A stretch of 64,000 nucleotides of DNA from Burkholderia pyrrocinia (GCF_018417535.1 NZ_CP070979.1:868001-932000), one strand, 5' to 3'. Shown: positions 17,479 to 26,900, numbered from the stretch's first letter. Made by a program: numbers and translations. The notes: generated by a model from the letters alone, not told the origin.

Positions 17479-18648
17479 TTACCGTCCGCCGTCGAGCGAC
17501 GAGAGAATCCGGTATGCGGTCTTCACGCGGTCCTCGATCGGGAAGCTGCGGTTCGCGAGCATCACGATCGCGATCCGCTTCGCGGGAACGAACGCGACAT
17601 ACGTGCTGAAGCCGTTGGTCGAGCCCGTCTTGTTGATCCACGTGTCCGGATTCGGCGCGAGCGGCGGCTCGATCGCGCTGGCCGGCGTCGCATTGAACAG
17701 CATCTTCGGCGCATTGCCTTCGAGCAGCGTCGGCAGTGCGACCGGATACGGATACTGCTCCCAGATCAGGTCCTGCGTCAGCGGCCCCGCGCGGAAATAG
17801 CCGGTGTGCGTACGCTCGATCGCGCGCTGCAGCCTCGGCGCCGTTTCGACCAGACCCATGTTCGCCTGCACGAAGCGCAGCAGGTCGGCCGCCGTGGTCC
17901 GGACGCCGTACGCCGGCTGCCACAGCATGCCGCCCGTCATCCGGATCGGCTTGCCGTCCTGCGTATAGCCCTGCGCATAGTCGGCCGTGCGCGCATCGGG
18001 CACGTTGATATAGGTATGCGTCATCCCGAGCGCGGGAAAGAGCCGCTGCTCCATCAGCACCGAGAAATCGCGGTTCATCGCCTTCGCGGTGAGCCACCCG
18101 AGCATCCCGATCGCGACGTTCGAATACGTGCGGCGCGTGCCCGGCGCATACGCCGGCTGCCATGCGTCGAGATAGCGGATCAGGCCGGCGTCGTCGCGGA
18201 TGCTGTCCGGCACCTGCAGCGGCATGCCGCCAGGCGTGTGCGTGCCGAGCTCGAGCAGCGTCACGCCGCCGAACGGCTTGCCCTGCACCGCGGGCAGGTA
18301 CTTGGCCGCAGGGTCCGCCAGCGACAGCTCGCCGCCCTCCTGCGCGTCGGACGCGAGCGTCGCGGTCAGCGTCTTGCTGACGGAGCCGATTTCGAACAGC
18401 GTATCGCCGGTGACGGGCTTGCCGGATTGCGTCGACATCACGCCGTAGTCGAACACGTAGGGCTTGCCGTCGGCGACGATGCCGATCGCCATGCCGGGAA
18501 TGGCGTACTGCTTCATCAGCGGCGCGACGTGGCGGGTCACGGTGTCGTGGATGCCGTCCTGCGTGACGGCGGCTGCGCGGCCGGCCGCGGCGGTGGCGCA
18601 CGCGGCGACGAACAGGGTCGCGGCGAAGCGTGTCGCGTTGAATCGCAT
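17479..18648 (-). CDS. ampC: Class C (AmpC-type) beta-lactamase
   Basis: A 389-residue periplasmic serine hydrolase with a clear signal peptide (MRFNATRFAATLFVAACATA). All three class C motifs are in place: S89-V-S-K92, Y175-S-N177 and K340-T-G342. The length and the WINKTGSTNGF context match AmpC cephalosporinases, although some family members are peptidases or esterases. No ampR gene is divergent from it, so the usual AmpR induction circuit is not encoded locally; the upstream 600 bp hold no regulator. The start at 18648 is chosen because it begins the signal peptide. Confidence 0.88.
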   Translation of the reverse strand: MRFNATRFAATLFVAACATAAAGRAAAVTQDGIHDTVTRHVAPLMKQYAIPGMAIGIVADGKPYVFDYGVMSTQSGKPVTGDTLFEIGSVSKTLTATLASDAQEGGELSLADPAAKYLPAVQGKPFGGVTLLELGTHTPGGMPLQVPDSIRDDAGLIRYLDAWQPAYAPGTRRTYSNVAIGMLGWLTAKAMNRDFSVLMEQRLFPALGMTHTYINVPDARTADYAQGYTQDGKPIRMTGGMLWQPAYGVRTTAADLLRFVQANMGLVETAPRLQRAIERTHTGYFRAGPLTQDLIWEQYPYPVALPTLLEGNAPKMLFNATPASAIEPPLAPNPDTWINKTGSTNGFSTYVAFVPAKRIAIVMLANRSFPIEDRVKTAYRILSSLDGGR

Positions 18649-19253
18649 GGTTGCGGTTCCTTTGATATCGGATGGTTGCGTGGACAACAGATCCTGCCGC
18701 GCCGCGCGAAGATCGTGGCGGCCGGCCTGTCGAAGCAGGACTATCCACTACCGGCCGGCCGCCAACAATCGACGATATGTTGCGCGAGCCGAAAGAAAAA
18801 CTTATGAGATCCGCGAAGCGCCGGAGTGCAACGCTGCAATTCCGAGTCGCTCACCGATTTTCCGGAAAAACCTGTCGGTTTTAACAGCATCCAATCCGGC
18901 AGCCGGATGGCGTTGCATTGAAATTCGATGAAAAAGAGATAAGTCCTGTCAGATTGGCGAGCGCCGGCTCACCGGGCGATTGATTCGCCCGCACAGATCG
19001 CAGTAGACTCGCGGAAGCAAAAAATAAAAGTCCTGAGAGAAATCATGAATCGCCATTCCTCGATCGCCCGCTCCCGCGTCATTGGCCGCCGCATGGTCGC
19101 GTGAGTTTCACGCGCCGACCGACCTGCATCGGGCACCCGCGACACCGCCGCGTATCGCTCGCGCGCAAGTTCGCCCGCATGCCCTCCAGCCCGCAAGCCA
19201 AAAACTTCCAGGGTCCCGCCCGCGGACGCCCTGCCTGACCGGAGAGTGACCCC
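18649..19253. other. Non-coding gap, nothing recognised
   Basis: About 600 bp between two divergent units. It must hold the promoters of ampC and of the three-gene operon to the right. Composition shifts to AT-rich stretches around 18790-19040, but I see no ORF with a ribosome binding site, no regulator and no clear repeat. The GGAGAG site of the PcfJ-like gene is at its right end. Confidence 0.45.
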
Positions 19254-20555
19254 GTGACCGAAACCGTGGCCGCGTCCGACTATCGGCCGCGCGATGTCGT
19301 CAATGCGCCCGACATCAAGGCGGCCATCGCGCGCCGCAGCGCCGAGCGCGGCGACCCGGCCGACATCCTCGCGTGGCTCGGCAACCATTTCTTCCGCTGG
19401 GTCGTCGGCGCGTTCGAGCAGGCGCAGCCGCTCGATTCGCTCGCCGATTACCGCGCGCTCGCCGGCGCCGACCGGCCGGCGCCCGACTGGCTCGTGCGCC
19501 GGTTCCGTGCGCAACCGGCATCCGGCGGCGCCATCGGCGCGGCGGCCGAACCGGCGCCGCAACCCGCGGCCGAGCCGCAGCCGCTCTACTTCATCGATCC
19601 GGAGCACATGCTGCTGATCGACCGCGAGCGCGTGCTGGTCGAATTCCTGCGCTCGCGCGCCGGCACGCGGCTCGCGCAGAAGCTGCAGCGCATCACGTGC
19701 GCGATGGCGCTCGACATGTGGGAACGCGAGCACCAGCGGATGCAGGCGCGCCGCGACAAGGGCTGGGTGCCGAGCAGCGGCCTCGCGCTGCGCGAGGTGC
19801 TGCGCACGCCGAACGGGATCGTCTTCGAATTCGCCGGCGATCATGCGGCGCTGCGCGAGGAACTGGCCTACGAGTCGTACTACATGCAGCACTGTCTCGG
19901 CCAGTTCGCGGATCGCCGCCGGCTGCGCGGCGGATACGGCGAGCAGTACGCACAAGCCGCGCAGGACGGCCGGCTTCGCCTGTTCACGCTGCGCGGCGCG
20001 GGCAACCACCCGCACGTGACGATCAGCCTGTCGGCGACCGGCGACGGCCTGCGCATCGACCAGATCAAGGGCAAGCAGAACCGTCATCCGGTGCGCCGCT
20101 ACGCGGACGACGTGCGCCAGTTCCTGCGTACGCTCGCGCCGCGCGGCGAGCGTCATCCCGATTGCGAAGGCATGGGCCTCGTGTTCGAGCCGGAGACGCC
20201 GGGCGCGGCCGTCGGCGAATGGACCTTCGTTACCGACGTACGCTCGCCCGACCATCTGCTCAGCGTGATGAGCGAGAACTTCCACCTGATCGAGCATTTC
20301 GCGCAGCCGCCGGCCGTGCTGCAATGGCTGCTGCTGCGCAACGCGCCCTACGCGCTCGGCCAGCTCCGGCAGATCGATCCGGCCGTCGCGGCGGCCGCGC
20401 GCCACGCGTTGCCGGCCGATGCGCTGCCGGCCGCGCACGAACCGGACGCGCCGCCGGCAACCGCCGCCTTCGCGATCGAAGGCATTCCGATCGATCCCGC
20501 GCTGTGCGCAGCATTCGCGCTGCCCGCGACGGCAGGCGGGAGCCCGTCATGCTGA
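19254..20555 (+). CDS. PcfJ-like protein
   Basis: A 433-residue protein of the PcfJ-like group. The recognisable segment is about residues 180-290: LREELAYESYYMQHCLGQF, YGEQYAQAAQDGRLRLFTLR, PHVTISLSATGDGLRIDQIKG and KQN. A Pro/Ala linker (~95-115) separates an N-terminal helical part. PcfJ-type proteins were first named on conjugative plasmids and remain without a known activity. It starts at GTG with GGAGAG upstream. It is the first of three genes coupled by overlapping stop/start codons, so the products are probably made in fixed ratio. No signal peptide. Confidence 0.75.
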   Translation: MTETVAASDYRPRDVVNAPDIKAAIARRSAERGDPADILAWLGNHFFRWVVGAFEQAQPLDSLADYRALAGADRPAPDWLVRRFRAQPASGGAIGAAAEPAPQPAAEPQPLYFIDPEHMLLIDRERVLVEFLRSRAGTRLAQKLQRITCAMALDMWEREHQRMQARRDKGWVPSSGLALREVLRTPNGIVFEFAGDHAALREELAYESYYMQHCLGQFADRRRLRGGYGEQYAQAAQDGRLRLFTLRGAGNHPHVTISLSATGDGLRIDQIKGKQNRHPVRRYADDVRQFLRTLAPRGERHPDCEGMGLVFEPETPGAAVGEWTFVTDVRSPDHLLSVMSENFHLIEHFAQPPAVLQWLLLRNAPYALGQLRQIDPAVAAAARHALPADALPAAHEPDAPPATAAFAIEGIPIDPALCAAFALPATAGGSPSC

Positions 20556-21340
20556 AACTGCTGATCGGCGCGGCCGTGCTGTGGCTCGTGTGGTACGTGT
20601 GGCGCTCGTTGCGGATTGCCGCGCGGATGGTGCGCGAAGTGGACGCCGACCAGGCCGCCGGTGCCACCGGTGCCGCCGGCACGGTGCCGGTCCGGCAGAC
20701 CACCGCGGTCTCGCTCGCACGCACGCTCGCCGACCAGGCGCCGCCGAATCGCCGCCGCTGGGCGCTCGCGCTCGCCGACATCCTGCTGATCCGCAACGGG
20801 CTGCGCTGCGATTGCGACGACCTCGTGTACACGCTGCCCGACACGCAGCGCGAACAGCTCGCCCGCCAGTTGCGGCGCGAGCTCGACCTGCCGGCCGACC
20901 TGCCGGAATGGCAGATCGTGCAGCGCGTGCCGCCGATCCTCGCCGGCTGGATACGTGGCGTGGGCCGCTCGCACGAAGGCTTCTACGAACAGCTTGCAGC
21001 CGTTGGGCGCGTACGCGACGCGCTGGCGTTCGATTGCGCGCGCACCGCGTTTCTCGTGCGCTGCATCGCACTGCTCGGCTGGGCGTCCGAACAGCAGGCG
21101 TGGGTCGTGCTGCTGCTCAATGCGCAGCGCGCGCAGGACAGCTTCGATAGCTGGGAAGACTTCGGGCTCGCGTACGCGCGTGCGCGCCAGCACTGGTTGC
21201 GCGGCAGCGGCCAGGACGGCCCCGCATCGTCGCGCGCCACGCAGGAAGTGCGCGAGCACCTGCGCAACCCGTCCGGAAACTGGCTTTCGCTGCCGTGGAA
21301 GCGCTATCGCATCTTCGATCCCCAACCCGTTTCGTCATGA
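20549..21340 (+). CDS. DUF1266-type protein with N-terminal membrane helix
   Basis: This 263-residue protein starts with a membrane segment (LKLLIGAAVLWLVWYVW) and continues with a soluble domain containing RWALALADILLIRNG, VGRSHEGFYEQLAAVG, FDCARTAFLVRCI and LGWASEQQAW, then DSWEDFGLAYARARQHW. The pattern G-W-x-x-E-x-x-A-W and SWxDFxxxYxxAR is that of DUF1266, a family without known function. Its ATG overlaps the upstream stop by seven bases (ATGCTGA), so translation is coupled. It is likely anchored at the inner membrane facing the cytoplasm. Confidence 0.75.
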   Translation: MLKLLIGAAVLWLVWYVWRSLRIAARMVREVDADQAAGATGAAGTVPVRQTTAVSLARTLADQAPPNRRRWALALADILLIRNGLRCDCDDLVYTLPDTQREQLARQLRRELDLPADLPEWQIVQRVPPILAGWIRGVGRSHEGFYEQLAAVGRVRDALAFDCARTAFLVRCIALLGWASEQQAWVVLLLNAQRAQDSFDSWEDFGLAYARARQHWLRGSGQDGPASSRATQEVREHLRNPSGNWLSLPWKRYRIFDPQPVSS

Positions 21341-23343
21341 CCGCCGACACCGACATGTCCTCCGCTCCCGCCGACCTGATTCCGCCCGCGAAGTCCCGAT
21401 GGTTCATCTGCGACGTCGACGCGCTGTTGCGCGCGGGCGATTTTGCCGCGCTCGACACGCAACTCGACGCCGCGCTCGCCGCCAGCTTCACCGACCGCAC
21501 GGCCGAAGCGCTGTACGTCGACGCGCTGCCGGCCGACGTGCAGCCGTGCATCGAAGCCGGCGCCGAAGGCCTCGCGCGCCTGCGCGCGTGGCAGGCCGCG
21601 AACCCGCACTCCGCGCATGCATGGCTGTGCGAAGCGCACTACTGGCACCACTGGGCGTACGAGTATCGCGGCTCCGGCTGGGCCGAGACGGTGACCGAAT
21701 CCGGCTGGATCTGCGCGCATGCGTGCGCAACGATGACGATCGTCGCCGCGCTGCGCGCACTGGTGCTCGCACCGACAATGTGGAGCGCGCCGAAGGTGAT
21801 CTTCACGAGCGTGTCGTCGTTCGACGAACCCGAGTGGCTCACGCAGCTCGTGCGACAGCGCCGCTGGCCCGTGACCGAGCTGCACCTGAACGTCGGCGCC
21901 CACGACGAGGCCACGCGCGCCGAACTGCAGGGCATGCTAGCAAGGTCGGGGCTGAAGCCCGAGGTACCCGTCGCCTGCCCGGCTGAATTTCCGGAAGCGC
22001 TGCCCGGCCCCGTCCAGGGCAAGAAGCTGCGCAAGGGCAAGTGGTACTGGATGGAAGCGACGCTGCACATCCACCCGCACGCGTTCTTCTCGATGCGCAC
22101 GTTCATCTGGTACATGCAGCCGCGCTGGGGCGGCTCGCACGACCACGTCCGCGCGTTCGTCGATTCCGACGCGTGCGCGCACCTCGACGCAGTCGAGAAG
22201 GACCGGCTGCGCCACGAGATCTGGCGCGACGACTATATCGGCGATACGCTCGATTCGGATGACGACGACGACGATGCGCGCCGCGCGATGGCCGCGACGC
22301 TCGCGCGGGCGAAGGCCGCGCTGCATCCGTATCACCGCTGGGAAACGCTGCACTGGCTCGCGCACAGTCATTTCATGCGCAGCGAATACGAGCAGGCTTA
22401 CGCGCGCCTGCAGGAAGCCGAGTGCGATCAGCCGATCAACGACAACCACGCGATGGCGATGGGCGTGCGGCTGGCGCTCGACCTCGATCCGCAGGGCACC
22501 TGGCTGACCGGTGCGATCGAACGCGCATCGAATGCGCGCGCGTGTACGTCGGCGATGATCCTGCGCGGCTACGCCCATCGCACCGGCACGTTCGGCTTCG
22601 CGCAGGACGACGCACGCGGTGACGCGTGGCTCGAAGCCGCGCGCGTGAACGAGCCGGGCTCGCTCGCATGGAACCAGCTCGCATCCGCGATGCGCAACGA
22701 AGGCCGTCGGCCCGCCGACGCCGTTGCCCTGTGCGAGCTCGGCTACGAAGCGGGCGGCGATTCGTGCGCCTACCTGCTCGGCTGCTTCTACGAAGACGGC
22801 ATGCACGTGACGCAGGATCTGTACCGCGCCGCCCACTATTTCCGCGAGTCGGTCGACGACGGCGGCAACATGGCCGCCTACAAGCTCGGGTTTGCGTACT
22901 ATCACATCGCGGGCGCCAGCAAGGACGAAGCCGAACGCACGCGCATGCAGGTCGAGGCCGTCGAGGCCGCGCGCATGGCGCACGAGATGGGGCATACCGA
23001 GGGGCTCGAGACCATGCTGATGTTCATCGCCGACGTCGACGATCTCCCGTCGCGCCATCGTTACGTCGACGAACTGCGCCGCCATGCGGAAGGCGGCCAT
23101 CCGGCGGCGATGGCCGCGCTGTCGTCGATCCTGGCCGACAGCCGCGACAAGTCGCTCTACAACTATCGCGAAAGCGTGCGCTGGATCATGGGCGCGCAGG
23201 CGATCGCGCCGGACGACGAATACGTGCGCAACATCACGCGCCTGCGCCACGAGGACGGCATGCTCGGCAAGCTGCTGTACAAGCTGCACCGCAAGCAGAT
23301 CAAGGCGCACGAGATTCCCGGCAGCGACAACGCGATGGTCTGA
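21337..23343 (+). CDS. DUF4034/Sel1-repeat-like protein
   Basis: A 668-residue soluble protein. The N-terminal ~300 residues resemble DUF4034 (RWFICDVDALLRAGDFAAL, HSAHAWLCEAHYWHHWAYE). An acidic run (DSDDDDDD, ~310) is followed by helical repeats of the Sel1/TPR kind, for example GDSCAYLLGCFYEDG, DLYRAAHYFRESVDDGG and MAAYKLGFAYYH. Sel1 repeats are protein-docking surfaces. Its ATG overlaps the previous stop (ATGA). With the PcfJ-like and DUF1266 genes it forms a compact unit; Escherichia coli also groups DUF1266 and Sel1-repeat genes (ybe region), which supports a shared, still unknown task. Confidence 0.75.
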   Translation: MTADTDMSSAPADLIPPAKSRWFICDVDALLRAGDFAALDTQLDAALAASFTDRTAEALYVDALPADVQPCIEAGAEGLARLRAWQAANPHSAHAWLCEAHYWHHWAYEYRGSGWAETVTESGWICAHACATMTIVAALRALVLAPTMWSAPKVIFTSVSSFDEPEWLTQLVRQRRWPVTELHLNVGAHDEATRAELQGMLARSGLKPEVPVACPAEFPEALPGPVQGKKLRKGKWYWMEATLHIHPHAFFSMRTFIWYMQPRWGGSHDHVRAFVDSDACAHLDAVEKDRLRHEIWRDDYIGDTLDSDDDDDDARRAMAATLARAKAALHPYHRWETLHWLAHSHFMRSEYEQAYARLQEAECDQPINDNHAMAMGVRLALDLDPQGTWLTGAIERASNARACTSAMILRGYAHRTGTFGFAQDDARGDAWLEAARVNEPGSLAWNQLASAMRNEGRRPADAVALCELGYEAGGDSCAYLLGCFYEDGMHVTQDLYRAAHYFRESVDDGGNMAAYKLGFAYYHIAGASKDEAERTRMQVEAVEAARMAHEMGHTEGLETMLMFIADVDDLPSRHRYVDELRRHAEGGHPAAMAALSSILADSRDKSLYNYRESVRWIMGAQAIAPDDEYVRNITRLRHEDGMLGKLLYKLHRKQIKAHEIPGSDNAMV

Positions 23344-23389
23344 GCGCGGGCGACCAACGCGCGCGCTCGCCGACGGGCCGTGCGAGCGG

Positions 23390-24202
23390 TCATCCCGGCA
23401 GCCGGTCGAGAAAGGCCAGCATCGCCGCGTTGAACCGCGCGGGCCGCTGCAGCGGCGCGAAATGGCTCACGCCGGGCAGGATCGTCAGCGTCGCGCCCGG
23501 AATCGTGCGCGCCAGATATGCCGCATGCTCGGGCCGGATGAATTCGTCGTGCTCGCCCTGCACGATCGTCACCGGCACGGCGATCGCCGCGAGCTCCTGT
23601 GCGCTGTAATCCGGTTGCGTCCGCATCATTTCGCTGACGGCCGCGACGAATGCGTCGAACTGGTCCGGCGTCGCGGACAGTTGTGCGTAGTCCTTCCGGT
23701 GCCGCGCGAAGCAGCGCTCGATCAGCGGGCTCGGCACCATCTCCTTCGTGCCGCCCGGGTCCATGTTGCACGCGAAGAAGAACACGCCGGCCACGCGCTC
23801 CGGTGCGCGGGCCGCCAGCACGAGCGCGATGCACGCGCCGTCGCTCCAGCCGACGAAGCGCGCGCGGTCGACGTGCAGCGCGTCCAGGACCGCGAGCACG
23901 TCCGACGCCATGCGTTCGTAGGAATAGGGTTGGTCGTCGCGCGTGCTGCGGCCGTGGCCGCGGCTGTCGACCAGGATCGCGCGGTAACCGGCCGCGAGCA
24001 GCGCCGGCACCTGGTTGCCCCAGTTGCCGCCGTGGCCGAGGCCGCCGTGCAGCAGCACGACCGGCGGGCCGTGGCCGAACGACGCGTGCCAGATGCGCGC
24101 GCCGTCGTGTTCCAGCCATCCTTCGGCATCGGCCGCCGGCAGCGGCGTGCCGCCGTGCGCGTCGAAGCGGACGAGTTCGTCGTCGTCGAGTTCCGCATTC
24201 AT
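23390..24202 (-). CDS. Alpha/beta hydrolase
   Basis: A 270-residue hydrolase with a full triad: nucleophile Ser120 in GWSDGA, acid Asp219 in VQGEHDEF and His247 in GVSHFAP. The oxyanion region is LLHGGLGHGGNWG. It is cytoplasmic, with no signal peptide. The family covers esterases, haloperoxidase-like enzymes and C-C hydrolases; the cap region gives no certain substrate. It is convergent with the three-gene operon and apparently monocistronic. Confidence 0.87.
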   Translation of the reverse strand: MNAELDDDELVRFDAHGGTPLPAADAEGWLEHDGARIWHASFGHGPPVVLLHGGLGHGGNWGNQVPALLAAGYRAILVDSRGHGRSTRDDQPYSYERMASDVLAVLDALHVDRARFVGWSDGACIALVLAARAPERVAGVFFFACNMDPGGTKEMVPSPLIERCFARHRKDYAQLSATPDQFDAFVAAVSEMMRTQPDYSAQELAAIAVPVTIVQGEHDEFIRPEHAAYLARTIPGATLTILPGVSHFAPLQRPARFNAAMLAFLDRLPG

Positions 24203-24291
24203 CGTTCTGCCGTCCTTTCGAGGGAGACAAGCCTGCGATTGTAATGCGCGCGGCCGACGCGGCCGTGACGGCCGTGCGCGGCCGGAAACCG

Positions 24292-24762
24292 TCAGGCCTG
24301 CGTCGACACCAGCCCGCCCGCCGACGAGCCGCCCGCCTTCTCGATCGCCGCCGCGAGCTGCGAGATCGCCGTCGCCAGTGCCCCCGAAATCGCGCCGGCT
24401 TCCGCACTCAGCGACTGCTGTTCGATCGCCGCGGCCGGGTCGTCCTTCGCACGCTGCGCGGCGCTCGCCATCTGCCGCTCGAGCGTTGCGAGCTGCTTCT
24501 GCAGCCGCTCGATCAGCGCCTTCAGTTGACCGACCGCCGGGCTCTCCGACGATGCGCCCGATGCGCCGAGCGTTTCGCCGGTGCCGCCGGTCGCACTTTT
24601 CGTGCCGCTGGTGCTCGTCGTGCCCGAGCTGTCCGTCGAGCCGTCGGCGGGCGAGGTCGCGGCCGTCGCGGCCATCGTGGCCGATGCGGCGCCCGGCGTG
24701 TTCGCGGTGACGCCGCCGTCCGCCAGCGGGGATCGCGCGGTCGTAGAGAAATCGATCTGCAT
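24292..24762 (-). CDS. FlxA-like coiled-coil protein
   Basis: The 156-residue protein begins with a Ser/Thr/Ala/Gly-rich low-complexity half (residues ~10-75) and then a coiled coil (VGQLKALIERLQKQLATLE and on). The layout resembles FlxA-like proteins, a small family whose Escherichia coli member is under flagellar sigma control; its function is unknown. No flagellar genes are nearby. It sits alone between a hydrolase gene and a long gap. Confidence 0.6.
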   Translation of the reverse strand: MQIDFSTTARSPLADGGVTANTPGAASATMAATAATSPADGSTDSSGTTSTSGTKSATGGTGETLGASGASSESPAVGQLKALIERLQKQLATLERQMASAAQRAKDDPAAAIEQQSLSAEAGAISGALATAISQLAAAIEKAGGSSAGGLVSTQA

Positions 24763-25168
24763 CGTGTCGGTCCGTATGTCAGTAAGCGAAGAATCGTGAC
24801 GGGGAGGCGGAATATGCCTTCCAATTCGTTTACGGCATTCGTCACACGAAACTTGAGTATCGGGGTCGGACAGATTCTCCGCTGGATCGCAGCATTCAAG
24901 TAGCGAAAGGGCCAGATTTGCGCCACAGGGACGCTGGTAAAATTGCTGGTTCGCCGGCCGGATTCGCGCGTCGACAGCCTGCGGGCACGATCGCGCAAAG
25001 CCGCCGGTTTCGACACCCGCCCTTCCGGGCGCGGCACGTGACGCGCGCCGGGCCGCAGTCGCGGCTTCGCGGGTCGCCCTCTCCGTCGGCCTTCGTGCAG
25101 CGCCCGCCAGGTCGAGCGGCGAACGCCGTGCGGCGCGCTTAAATCATTACACATTCGAGGAACACACG
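24763..25168. other. Non-coding gap, nothing recognised
   Basis: About 400 bp. Frames on both strands are open in places because of high GC, but none shows a family or a start site. The promoter of the FlxA-like gene should lie near 24770-24900, where the sequence is AT-richer. Confidence 0.45.
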
Positions 25169-25303
25169 ATGGCCCGCATCGGCGCCTTCTGCATCACGAC
25201 GTGGCTTGCCGCCGCGATTCTCTACTTCGGCCAGCACTCCGTTGCGATGATTGCGCTCAGCGGTGTCGTCGTATTCGGCGGGTTCGATCTGCTGCGTCAG
25301 TAA
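25169..25303 (+). CDS. Small membrane protein, 44 residues
   Basis: ATG at 25169 opens a 44-codon frame (MARIGAFCITTWLAAAILYF and on) ending DLLRQ. It has two hydrophobic stretches with a short polar turn, so it is probably a two-helix inner-membrane peptide. CGAGGA lies 8 bases before the ATG. No named family is recognised. The regular third-position GC and the good start support it as a real gene. Confidence 0.6.
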   Translation: MARIGAFCITTWLAAAILYFGQHSVAMIALSGVVVFGGFDLLRQ

Positions 25304-25393
25304 CGCGCATCGCGACGACGGCGCACACGGCCGCGACAATCGCGACGGACAACGCGGCTGTCACCAACCGACACGCACGCGCCTCGCTGGCGA

Positions 25394-25561
25394 ATGGGGG
25401 AACCGAACTTGATTCAAAGCCTGAACGACCATCCGACGGCCCTCGCCTGCAAAGTGTGTGCGGCCCGGGCGCGTATCTGCGGCCTCGTCGATTTTTCGCG
25501 CTGCGGCGCCGACTTCATCGCCGGCAAGACAAGCAGTGTCCCGAATTTTCAGTTTGTTTAA
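25394..25561 (+). CDS. Candidate small Cys-rich protein, 55 residues
   Basis: A 55-codon frame starts at the ATG at 25394 and contains ALACKVCAARARICGLVDFS, then RCGADFIAGK, and ends NFQFV. The CxxC pair followed by two more cysteines and GLVDF resembles the zinc-binding start of some methyltransferase-associated proteins, cut short here. No good ribosome binding site is seen. Its stop codon lies inside an 18-base palindrome (25553-25570). It may be a small zinc-knuckle protein or a decayed fragment. Confidence 0.4.
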   Translation: MGEPNLIQSLNDHPTALACKVCAARARICGLVDFSRCGADFIAGKTSSVPNFQFV

Positions 25562-25712
25562 CCAAACAAATCGGAGTTAAGTGGCTTCGGGTACAAATTG
25601 CCGCTATTTGTTGCGTTGCAGCGCCGCAGGAGAGGGATGCGCATCGGCAGGTGCCCGGCCAATCCGGGCGCCACATGAACTCACGGAGGTGAACGGACAG
25701 GCGCCCCGCGCG

Positions 25713-26900
25713 TCAGCGCGGCAACGTCCTCAATGAAGACGGCCCGCCCGTCAGCGCAATACGCTTGCCCGTATCGCTCAGCTTGCCGCCTTCCACCGCA
25801 TAAAGCGCAAGCTGCCGTTCGACGTTGAACTGCACGATCACGTGCCGGCTGTCGGCGGTAAACACGATGCCCTGCGCGGCTTCGCCGCCGGGCAACTCGC
25901 TGGTCTTCACGGCCTGCCCGTCGCGGATCTCGAACAGCAGCACCTTGCCGAGCTTGTGGCGGCCCGGATTGTCGGGCGTCAGGTTCGAGCCGTCCATCGA
26001 CTGCACGGCGATCCACTTCCCGTTCGGCGAAATCGCGACGCCTTCCGGCAGCGACGGCACCGTCAGGTACTGGACCGTGCGGAACGGCACGCGCGACACG
26101 TCGATCAGCGCGACCGAATCGGCGTCGCCCGCGAGCGTTCCCGTATAGCCCGGCAGCCCCGCGAGCCCGACGTTGCTGACGACAGCCCAGCGATTGTCGC
26201 TCGACACGTCGATCGTGTAAGGCGCGACGCCCGTGCTCAGGCGCGTGCCGCTGTCGGTCACCTTGCCGTCGTCGACGTTCAGCACCGCGACGCCCTGCTC
26301 GTCGCGCAGCGACACGAGCGCATGCTTGCCGTCGTGCGTGAAGCTGATCCCGGCCAGCCGCTTCTTGCCGATCTTCAGGTTGCCGTCGAGCGTCACCTGC
26401 GTGCCGTCGATGCGCAGGATCGATACGCTGCCGTCGACGTTCGCGACGAGCGCGAGCCGGCCCGAGCGGTCGATCGCGATCCCCTGCGGATGCGTGCCGA
26501 GTTCGATGCGCGTGATCGCGGGCGGTGCGGCGCCGAGATTCACGACTTGCAGGAACGTGTCGTACACGAGCTGCTTCGCAGCCGTGTCGTAACGCGTCGG
26601 CGCGCCGACGAGCGCGAGCTTCGCGTCGGGCGTGATCGCGACGGCCTGCGGCGGCCCCTGGATGCCGTTCTCGACGTCGACCTGCAGCGCGACTTTCGGC
26701 GGGAACACGCTGGCGTCGAGCAGCGTCAGCGTGTCGGCAGGCGGTGAGGGCAGGTAGGTGTCGCGGCCCTCGACGCGCTGGTATTTGCCGTCGTTGCCGG
26801 ACACGATCCAGTCGGCGGCGTGCACGGCGACGGCCGTCGTGGCGAGGGTCAGCGCGGCGAGCAGGCGCGCGCTGCGCAGGCGGAAAGGATTCGAATGCAT
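25713..26900 (-). CDS. Periplasmic YncE-like beta-propeller
   Basis: A 395-residue exported protein. The signal peptide is MHSNPFRLRSARLLAALTLA, cleaved near VHA-AD. The mature part is built of repeats of the type PQAVAITPDAKLALVGAP, PQGIAIDRSGRLALVANVDG and PEGVAISPNGKWIAVQS, the blades of a YVTN/YncE-like propeller of seven or so units. Such proteins bind partners or ligands in the periplasm; no active site is evident. The start is fixed by the signal peptide. It may be transcribed behind the catabolic operon (gap ~120 bp). Confidence 0.82.
   Translation of the reverse strand: MHSNPFRLRSARLLAALTLATTAVAVHAADWIVSGNDGKYQRVEGRDTYLPSPPADTLTLLDASVFPPKVALQVDVENGIQGPPQAVAITPDAKLALVGAPTRYDTAAKQLVYDTFLQVVNLGAAPPAITRIELGTHPQGIAIDRSGRLALVANVDGSVSILRIDGTQVTLDGNLKIGKKRLAGISFTHDGKHALVSLRDEQGVAVLNVDDGKVTDSGTRLSTGVAPYTIDVSSDNRWAVVSNVGLAGLPGYTGTLAGDADSVALIDVSRVPFRTVQYLTVPSLPEGVAISPNGKWIAVQSMDGSNLTPDNPGRHKLGKVLLFEIRDGQAVKTSELPGGEAAQGIVFTADSRHVIVQFNVERQLALYAVEGGKLSDTGKRIALTGGPSSLRTLPR

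Noticed and set aside
25553..25570. TTTGTTT-AACC-AAACAAA as a terminator
   Set aside because: The stem is AT-only and no T-run follows, so an intrinsic terminator is not supported; an operator or chance remain possible.
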